Assembly: GCA_001972305.1 (NCBI GenBank)
Contig: BDDD01001464.1
Span: 159,346-223,345, forward strand
Direction: 5' to 3'
DNA length: 64,000 nt
DNA from: Cephalotus follicularis
Lineage: Eukaryota > Streptophyta > Magnoliopsida > Oxalidales > Cephalotaceae
Numbering within the stretch: position 1 is the stretch's first letter; every line of letters begins with the position of its first letter. Positions 56,021-64,000 of the stretch are shown one piece after another. The notes beneath the pieces are model-generated. The model was not told the DNA's origin. It saw only the letters and a program-made list of their open reading frames with translations, and made no database searches. Both the position numbers and the translations under genes were made by a program.

Positions 56021-59000
56021 TTTCCCACAAGGTTTGGCGTGGGGGAGGTCAGAGGAGACCAAGAGGTGGCAAGACGATGTTATAAAACTGCCATCTCGGA
56101 CAAGGGGAAGGGAAAGGTTCTCCCCATAGCAAATGTGGAGCTTAGAGGTGATGTAGAACCGGAGCGTCCACAGCCTGTAGAGGATGTCCTCCAAGTGCCC
56201 GTGGAAGAGGGCAACACAGAGAGAGTACTCCAAGTTGGCTCACAACTTGGAGAGGCGGAGAAGGAGGAATTAATAACATTCCTCTGAAATAATAAAGATG
56301 TTTTTGCATGGTCGGCAGAGGAGGTCCCTCGCATAAGTCCAAATGTAATGGTTCACAAACTAAGCGTGGATCCAGCCAGACCTCCGATCAGGCAAAAGAA
56401 GAGGAACTTTGCCCCTGAGAGGCAACAAGCAATAGCCGACGAGGTGAGCAAGTTGTTGCAGGCGGGTTTTATCAGAGAAGTGCACTACTCGGACTGGCTA
56501 GCAAATCCTGTGTTAGTCAAAAAAGTCAATGGCAAATGGAGGATGTGCATAGACTTCACAGACCTCAACAAAGCCTGCCCAAAGGATCACTTCCCTCTCC
56601 CAAAGATAGACCAACTGGTAGACGCAACCTCGGGTTACAGAATATTGAGCTTCTTGGACGCTTATTCGGGATATAATCAAATCCCCATGCACAAGCCAGA
56701 CGAGGACAAGACAGCATTCATAACAGACCGAGGAATGTATTGCTATAAGGTTATGCCCTTTGGCTTGAAGAATGCAGGGGCCACCTACCAGCGTCTGGTG
56801 AACAAAATCTTTGAATCTCAGATTGGGCAGAATATGGAGGTTTACATTGACGATATGCTCGTCAAAACCCCGGCCAGGAACCCCCATGTGAAAGATTTAG
56901 AGGAGACCTTTGAAGTGTTGAGGAGGTATAATATGAAGCTCAGTCCATCCAAGTGTACATTTGGGGTCACCTCGGGAAAGTTCCTCGGATTCATGGTCTC
57001 TAGCAGAGGAATAGAGGCCAATCCAGAGAAGATCTCGGTAATTCAAAGCATGAGGCCACCTCAAACCATCAGGGATGTCCAGAGGTTAAATGGGAAGATT
57101 GCAGCCCTGAGTAGGTTTGTGTCCAAGTCGGCAGAGAAGTGCCTTCCCTTCTTCAAAATACTTAGAGATCCCAAGGGATTCTCGTGGTCCGACGACTGTC
57201 AAGCAGCCTTCGACAAGTTGAAGGAATATTTGGCTTCTCCTCCTCTGATCTCGAAGCCTAGGGATGGAGAAGACCTGTATTTGTACCTTGCGGCCACCTC
57301 GGGCGCAGTGAGTGCAGTGTTAGTCAGAGAAGAGGATAAAGTTCAAAAGCCAGTGTACTATGTGAGCAAGGCTTTGAACGATGCAGAGGGGAGGTACCCT
57401 GAAGTGGAGAAGTATGCCTACGCTTTGATCATATCGGCCAGGAAATTAAGGCCATATTTTCAAGCCCATACAATCAAGGTTTTGACTGATAAACCACTCA
57501 AACAAGTTCTTGCCAAGCCTGACACCTCGGGTAGGCTAATCAAGTGGTCAGTCGAACTAGGCGAGTATGATGTGAAGTTTGAAGCTAGACCAGCAATCAA
57601 ATCTCAGGTACTGGCCGACTTTGTTGGAGATAATACACCTACGGAATGTATGGAGGAGAACCCTTCCGAGAACGAGAAGGGAATATGGAAGCTATCAGTG
57701 GATGGATCCTCATGCCTCACTGGCAGTGGGGCAGGATTAGTACTGACAAGTCCAGATGGTTGGACGTTGGAATATGCTCTCAGGTTCAAGTTCAAAGCTA
57801 CGAATAACGAAGCTGAATGGGAGACTCTGATAGTTGGACTGACGATCGCAAAGCACTTGGAGGTACAGAGGATTGAAGCCTCAAGTGACTCTCAGCTGGT
57901 GGTTGGTTTGGCGAATGGGGAGTATGAGGCCAGAGAAGACCTCATGACAAAATACTTAGCCCATTTTCAGGGCATGAAGTCGGCCTTCGAAGTTTTGAGA
58001 ATTATTAAAGTGCCAAGAGCAGAGAACGTCAGAGCAGACCAACTGTCAAAGCTAGCAACGGCGGAGGAGTTAGAGAAAAACCAAACAGTGCTAGTTGACT
58101 ACCTGGATCGTCCGACCATCTCTCAAGCGGAGGTAATGGACATAGATGTTCCACAGGAGCCAAATTGGATGACTCCCTTTATCAATTGGCTAAGGGATGG
58201 GATCCTGCCCGAGGACCCCGTGAAGGCGAGGAAGCTAGTTTATAGAGCAAACAGGTTCCAATTCCGATATGGAATCCTCTACAAAAGGTCTTTCTCATTT
58301 CCTTGGCTGAGGTGCTTGAACCCTTCAGAGGCTGATTATGCTTTAAGGAAAGTTCATGAAGGAATCTGTGGCAACCACACTGGGGGCAGGACTTTATCTC
58401 ACAAGTTATTAAGGCAAGGTTACTACTGGCCGACCATGCATCAAGATGCTATAAACTTAGTGAGGAAGTGTGATAAATGTCAGAGGAACGCCAACATAAG
58501 TAGAAGGCCTTCTCAACCTCTGACATCAATTACGGCCCCGTGGCCCTTCGCACAGTGGGGAATGGACTTCGTCGGACCATTACCAATGGCAACAGGCCAG
58601 AGGAAGTTTCTCATTGTAGCAGTTGACTACTTCACCAAGTGGGTGGAGGCAGAACCTTTGGCCACAATTACAGAGAAGAACACACAGAGCTTCGTGTGGA
58701 AGTCAATCATCTGCAGATTCAGAGTTCCGAGGACAATTATCACGGATAATGGTAAGCAGTTTGATTGCCAAGCCTTTCGGGACTTTTGCAGAAAATGGAG
58801 GATAGAGCATAGGCTTGCCTCAGTAGCCTACCCTCAAAGCAATGGTTAAGCCGAGGTGATCAACAGAGAAATCATCTCGGGCTTGAAAAAACGCCTAGAA
58901 GACAGCAAATGAAGGTGGACCGAGGAACTACCAAGTGTGCTATGGGCATATAGAACCACTCCTCGGACTACAACAGGAGAATCTCCATACAGCTTATGTT

Positions 59001-59401
59001 TCGGTACAGAGGCCATGATACCAATGGAGGTTGGAATACAATCACCAAGAGTTGTGCACTTCACTGAAGACAACAACGAAGAAGGGCTGAGGAGCCTCCT
59101 CGACCTAGTGGAAGAACTCAGAGATAAAGCTACAATTAGAGTTGCAGCCTACCAAGAGAGGGTAAGCCGTTACTACAACAAGAGAGTAAGCCCAAGACCA
59201 CTAAGACAAGGAGACCTAGTCCTACGCAACTCAGCCGTTGCGGATCCTACTGGTACCAGAGGAAAACTAGCCCCTGCCTGGGAAGGGCCATACAAGATCA
59301 AAAGGGTCCTCCGCCCAGGAACATTCAAACTTGAAACTTTGGGGGGTAGGGAGATTGCCAGAGCTTGGAATGCCGAGCATCTGAGGAAGTACTATCAATG
59401 A
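56021..59401 (+). pseudogene. Pol region: reverse transcriptase, two RNase H domains, integrase, with stops
   Basis: Pol is in the same frame as the main gag-protease frame. That frame is interrupted by TAG at 56018-56020, TGA at 56285-56287, TAA at 58847-58849 and TGA at 58910-58912. Reverse transcriptase carries WRMCIDFTDLNKACPKD and the catalytic YIDDML (about 56842-56860). The first RNase H spans about 57280-57550, and the second, with DGSS and NNEAEWE, about 57690-58060. Integrase follows with the HHCC zinc region (HEGICGNHTGG...CDKCQ) and the DD pair (MDFVGPLP, ITDNGKQFD). The third stop lies directly before the expected catalytic glutamate region. There is no chromodomain. The domain order places it in Ty3/gypsy. 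Not functional as it stands. Confidence 0.92.
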
Positions 59402-60658
59402 TTGTAAGATATTTTCAATGAAGTTTAAATTTTTTCAAGATTTGTCCAACATCATAATTCCAAGTTTGCAAGGGACCGGATGTCCAATGTTCATGTCCTC
59501 AAACCTCTGAACAGCCGCCGATCAGCTCCCTCAGCCTTAAGCTAAGCATCTCGGACCATGCCCCCAAGGGGGCACCTAGAGATTTAAAGTTGCCTAAGCC
59601 TTACGAAGGCTAGTCCTCAAAAGGAAAACCAACACAAGCCGAGGTCTCAGATAGACCAGTGAAACAGGCATTCAAGAGCATCCAAGGATGCACATACAAA
59701 AAGCCTCCTTCCGAGGAGCACCAATATTTATCAACAAAGACTCCTTCCGAGGAGCATGCCTAAAGACTTTCAAGGAAGCACTAAGACTCCCAAGGGAGCA
59801 AGCGCTGGTTGACAACACCATGAGAACTTGTCCAACCAGACCTAAAGTCGTGACTTGAAAGGCGAATCCATGGGAACTCGCAACGATCAAGCTCGTCGGA
59901 CTGAGCACTTTAATACAAGTGTCTCCAAGTGGACTGAAAGCTCAGCCGACCTGTCCTAAAACCTCTTAGGTCAGACGATACTCTCCTCGACAAACCCATG
60001 GGAACTTGTCCGAGCAGACCAAGAACTCAAATTATGAGTATAAAGATTTTGTGAAGAACTCAACCTGTGAGTGTAAAAGTTTTCTTATAATTACTTAAGC
60101 ATCTTTTACAAACGAGAGGTCCTACGAGGACTGTCAATGCTTGAGTGACCTCATCCATGCAAGGTTAATGATTTGGGCTAACTTAAAACTTCTAAGGAAC
60201 TATCAGTACTTACATACACTTAAAACTCAAACACACGTGGGATCAATTACGTCCGAGAATACAAGGGTTTGTTCTTTTTATTAGTTACTTTAGCCTTTTT
60301 GGAGTTAGTTTCCCACTTGTGCAAGAAGTCAGAGGTCATAACAAGGATAAAATTCCTAAGGGAATTGCCAATTGAAGGCAAAGTCCGAGAAGGCAAAGCC
60401 TTGCCTACTTATATTTTTGATAAGTTACTTAAGATTTTTTGGAGTCAAGTGCTCACTTGTGTGAAGAGTTAGAGGTTACTATGAAGATAAAATTCCTAAG
60501 GGAATTATTAACAAGTACAAGTATGCAGAGATCAACCACAACACATAGAAGAAAAATTTAAAGGCAAGACAAGAGAATGAGAAAAGAGTTTCTTTTATTA
60601 ATGATCCGAGAAGATTACAAGTAACGAGGAAAAAACTATTACAAAACAAAAGTAAAAG
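59402..60658. other. Post-pol spacer of the retrotransposon with internal duplications
   Basis: Non-coding and rich in short repeats. (C)TCCTTCCGAGGAGCA occurs near 59706 and 59742. A block of about 100 bp (TTACTT(T/A)AG.(C/T)TTTTTGGAGT ... GATAAAATTCCTAAGGGAATT) near 60283 recurs near 60424. This is usual for the long 3' regions of Tat elements. Confidence 0.6.
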
Positions 60659-63103
60659 CTAAGTCTGAGGAGCATCATCGTGCTCTGACGGAGGATCTTC
60701 GAGAGGTGCAGGAGGAAAGAAGGCTTCAGTAGAGGGCAGAGGAGGATCTCCAATGCCAGCAAAAATGTCCTCAGGAGCAGGAAAAGAATGAAGAGCCGAG
60801 GAGTCCAATGCAGGGTCCGAGGAAGCAGCAGCAAGAATAACCACTTCTGGAGAAGTAGGAGTTGGCATATCACCCACCAAGGCAGGCGAGGCCTCTTCCG
60901 CCAACCTCTGATGGACCTTCTCCTCCACTGTATCGATTCCCTCTGGGTAGAAGTCAAATGCATCGGCAGAGGGGCAATACACCACTTCATCCAGCGAGAA
61001 CTCGGGCTGCAGAGAAGCGACCCAATTCTTGCATGCATAGAAGCCCCGGCGAAAGTACTCGGCAGCCTCTAAGAACACAGCTTCATCGAACTCATCCGAG
61101 CTCTTGAACTCCTCCACGGAGGACCTCATCAACTCCTTGAACTCCTCCGAGTTCTTGAAGTAAGCCACGGCCTGGTGTTGCTCCTTCCTCAGCTGCTCCT
61201 TCTCTTTCCTCTGCTGCCGCTCATTCCGGACTATCAGATCATCAATTTTATCCTCGGCTCGTTTTAGCTCGGCCTCCAGCCCCTTCTTCTCGGCCTTCAT
61301 CTCCTCAAGGTCCTCAACCGCTTGCTTCTTCTCCTCGGCCAAGGACTCATGAACCTTAAGAACCTCGTTCAGTTGAGCTTGGGCCGAACGAGCAGTTTCT
61401 TCCAAGGTGGCCATGCTCGACCTCAGTTCTCTATCCCTGGCTATCACTGCCGAGAAGTTATCCACAAGCAATTGAGTGTTGTTCAGAGACTGTCAAAGGG
61501 GTGCAAATGTCAGTAATTATGAAGAACCAAAACACGAGAAAAACCAAGGCAATTAAGGAGGAGATCATTTACCCTCAAATGGCTCCTCAGACAGTTGGTC
61601 ACCAACTCCTCGTTGGACCATCTCTACCTCGCCTCCATCTCCATGGGGAAGAAGACCAGCCGGCTAAGTGCTTGAGGGACTCCATGACCATTCAGGTTCA
61701 GGCGGTGGCAGTCCATGTCCTCAAACTCGTTGAGCAGCTCGTCCACCCCCCGAGATGGAGGAATGATTATGGGATCCTGGGAGCTTGATCCAATGGCAGC
61801 AACGTCCTCGACCTCCCGCACCTTCTCGGTGCCATCCATAGTTTTACCCTTTCTGATCCTCTTCGTCAGAGGAGCGTGTTCAGTGGAGGGGGTCTTGTCT
61901 GCTGGCCTTTTGCCTGTTTCTTTCCTCTTCTTAGCAAGAGGCGCCCTAGCAGAAGGAGGAGGAGGAGGAGTCTTGGTTTGTGGCCTAGACCCCTCGGCCA
62001 AAGGAGCCTTCCCTTTAGGCTTGGGCCCAGTAGGAACAGGGGCCTTCCTCTGATCGGTGGCCCTAATGATAGCAGAAAAATCTCGGCGAGGAGCCATTGC
62101 TGAAAGAAGACATGGAAGTAAGAGTCAGAGATCAAAAAATGCAAAAGTTAGCAGAAATAGCATTAACAGAAGGAGACAAAGGTTTTGTACAAGTCTGTTC
62201 CGACATTGGGGGCAAATGACTATTTTGCTCTCCCTCTCCCTCTGATTCTTCCTCCTCGGATCCGTCCGAGGAGGATCCCTGTCCGGGGACCACACTCAGT
62301 CCTGCCTGGACCAGACGATCTTCAGTAATTGTGGAGTTTACATCCTCTGGCTCAAGGGCTAGGAGCTTACTAAGACCTATCTTCTCAGCCGAGGTCAGGC
62401 GAGATTTTTTGTTCAGAGATTTAACGTCCAAGGAGGCGCACCAGGGAGAGGGAATAAACCCTTCAAAGTCCTTTGTTAAAAAGTATTTCTTCCTCCAGTT
62501 TTTTATGGATTGGGTAGGGTTGAGAAGAAGTTTTTTCACCCCAGAACGGGACTTGAAAAAATACCCGATCGTCTTGGGGGTGGCCGAGATGACGTGAAAC
62601 TCTTTGAAAAGATTCACAGTAGCCTCCACCTCAGACTCTATACACTTGACAAGGAAACCTATCATGAAGCCCCAAGACTGAGGTTGAAGGAGAGAGGGAT
62701 GAAGACTGAAACTGACTAGGACCGAGATGGCGAAAGAAGGAATGAGGACCCTCAGACCATGGGAAAGAGCCCCTTCGAAGACCACAAAGAGGCCTTCTCG
62801 GCTCTCGGTGACTATCCGAGGATCCTTGGGAAGATTGAAGGTCAACCCATGAGGAAAATTATATTTTCTAGTGAGCCTTTTGACCTCGGCTTGGCTAAGA
62901 GTGCTCAAACCAAAGACACAATCCTCAAGCAGAGGATTGGCCTCTGCAGTGGGTGCATCAGGGTCACCCACAGCAGCCCCTAGACTACCTTCAACACCAA
63001 GTGGCCTTTCAACGGTGGGAACCACCATGGCCAAAGGTTCAACGGACAGGGGAGAAGAAGAAGAAGAAGGAGAAGACCCAACAGACAGTTCTTGACTAGC
63101 CAT
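60659..63103 (-). pseudogene. Antisense spliced gene of the retrotransposon (gypsy-type transposase-like domain plus coiled coil)
   Basis: On the strand opposite to gag-pol, three segments join in frame through GT-AG introns: 62191-63103, 61573-62099 and 60659-61489 (2271 nt, 757 codons with stop). The first exon starts with a Ser-rich tail (MASQELSVGSSPSSSS) and contains FPHGLTFNLPKDPR, HGLRVLIPSF, SFSLHPSLLQ and WGFMIGFLVKC. These match the plant family annotated as putative gypsy-type transposon domain (Transposase_28). Exon 2 is basic and Pro-rich (MAPRRDFSAIIRATDQRKAP). Exon 3 is a long coiled coil (EEKKQAVEDLEEMKAEKKGL...) ending in an acidic/Pro-rich tail. One in-frame TAG (61624-61626) near the end of exon 2 would truncate it. 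Function is unknown; antisense frames in this position are known from Tat elements such as Grande. Confidence 0.75.
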
Positions 63104-63715
63104 CAGTTAAAAATGAAGAAAAAGAAATCACAAAAGAAGAAAATGATCTGAGAAAGCAAAGAGTTGGTAGGAACTTACCAAAGATTTTGATTCGAAGGAT
63201 TGAGAGAAAGGAACTGAAGACACTGCAAATTTAAGCTCTCAAAAACACTGTGAGTTCTGAAGGTTGAAGAAGCGAAAGTTGTGTTGTAAGAAGAACAAAA
63301 GCTTTTATAGGCCCCCTCCTCGGATCGTGGCCATCCACCTCAAACAGATCCAACGGTTGGGAAACAGATCGTCACATCAGGCGCGGGAAACGAAAAGACA
63401 GAGGCGGAAGTTGCTCTGGGCACGCCACGTGTGAAGCTTACTCAATACGCAACTTAAAGGATAATCATAACGGTTCACAACTCGAGGCCTGTTGATAAGA
63501 TTGATGGCAGACCAAAGGGCAGGCTCTAGTCCTCGGTTCAGGTAGACTAGGGAGTGTATCAGAGGAAATACAGAGGCAACACTCTCAGCCTCAGCCCATT
63601 TGTGCAAGGAAGAGCCATCAAGAAGCCGTGCAGAGGAGTCTTGCCTGAGCCACGGCTCTCAACTCTGATCCTCCTCCTCTGACCAAGGTCAGAGAACAAG
63701 GACCAGGAGGGTATA

Positions 63716-64000
63716 TGATGGAGGAAAAATATGTTTATATTAAGAAGGACACGTGTCCACAGCAGACTTGACCAGCGGTCCATGAGCGATTAGAAGCTTA
63801 TCAACAAGTCGTGCCGAGGAGCACACACATAACAAAGAACGTCCTTCTCGGACCAAGAGCCGAGGATCCTAATTTTTTGAAGAGAACATACTGAGACATC
63901 AAGTCCGAGGACCCTTTTCGGACGTTGAGGCAGAAGACCACATCCAGGGTGTAAGGGCCGAGGACCTCCTCAGCCCATAGTATCTATCAGACATGAAACA
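63716..64000 (+). repeat. 3' long terminal repeat (first 285 bp only)
   Basis: It starts TGATGGAGG and is colinear with 52807-53091 with four substitutions. The purine-rich AAGGACCAGGAGGG just before it (63698-63711) is a plausible but weak polypurine tract. The rest, including the target duplication, is outside the window. Confidence 0.92.

Larger units (their letters stand above)
52807..64000 (+). mobile_element. Ty3/gypsy LTR retrotransposon, Tat-type, with antisense gene (right LTR cut by window end)
   Basis: The left LTR (TGATGG...TATCA), primer-binding site, gag-protease, RT-RNase H-RNase H-integrase, a 4.3-kb 3' region with an antisense gene, and the start of the right LTR follow in order. 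There is no chromodomain after integrase. A second RNase H domain follows the first. Both features mark the Tat branch of plant Ty3/gypsy elements. The 5' flank is CGATT; the matching 3' duplication would lie beyond the window. The first 285 bp of the two LTRs differ at four substitutions and no indels, so the insertion is recent. It is recognisable also by frequent CCGAGG/CCTCGG words throughout. Confidence 0.93.

Overview
The window is nuclear DNA of a flowering plant. The evidence is AT-rich intergenic sequence, GT-AG introns, plant-type gene families (MORN-repeat PIP5K, MEI2-type RRM, RWP-RK/RKD, plastid and mitochondrial S13) and abundant plant transposons. It is most likely a eudicot and plausibly a woody rosid. 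I cannot name the species from sequence alone. One ambiguous base (N) lies at 21346.

Layout: 1-11.3 kb is gene-free. It starts inside the end of an LTR-type element, then carries small DNA transposons (one hAT-like with a perfect 8-bp target duplication) and a duplicated dispersed repeat. At 11.4-15.4 kb (+) lies a complete 8-exon phosphatidylinositol-4-phosphate 5-kinase gene with MORN repeats (768 aa) and two short upstream ORFs. From 15.4 to 40.8 kb no complete gene was found. This stretch holds a clean 2.3-kb solo LTR (TSD TGTTT), a Mutator-like element with 9-bp TSD that carries foreign GC-rich sequence, several inverted-repeat MITEs, a 66-bp minisatellite and a broken hAT transposase.

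A gene cluster occupies 40.8-52.2 kb. It holds a 4-exon MEI2 C-terminal-RRM-only gene (+), a 6-exon RKD-type RWP-RK transcription factor gene (+), and two head-to-tail ribosomal protein S13 genes (-). Of these two, one encodes the plastid protein and the other the probable mitochondrial protein. They share exon phases and a middle exon of exactly 225 nt, so they look like a tandem duplication that fed two organelles.

From 52.8 kb to the end lies a young Ty3/gypsy retrotransposon of the Tat type. Its LTRs differ at 4 of 285 comparable positions and its gag-pol is interrupted by stops and a frameshift. Between pol and the 3' LTR it carries an antisense, apparently spliced gene of 757 codons. 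The right LTR runs off the window.

The host genes do not form a pathway. The two S13 genes serve organellar small ribosomal subunits, the PIP5K makes PI(4,5)P2, and the RKD and MEI2-like genes belong to families tied to reproductive or meristem development. All exon boundaries were derived by hand from reading frame, splice consensus and family resemblance; no transcript data were available.
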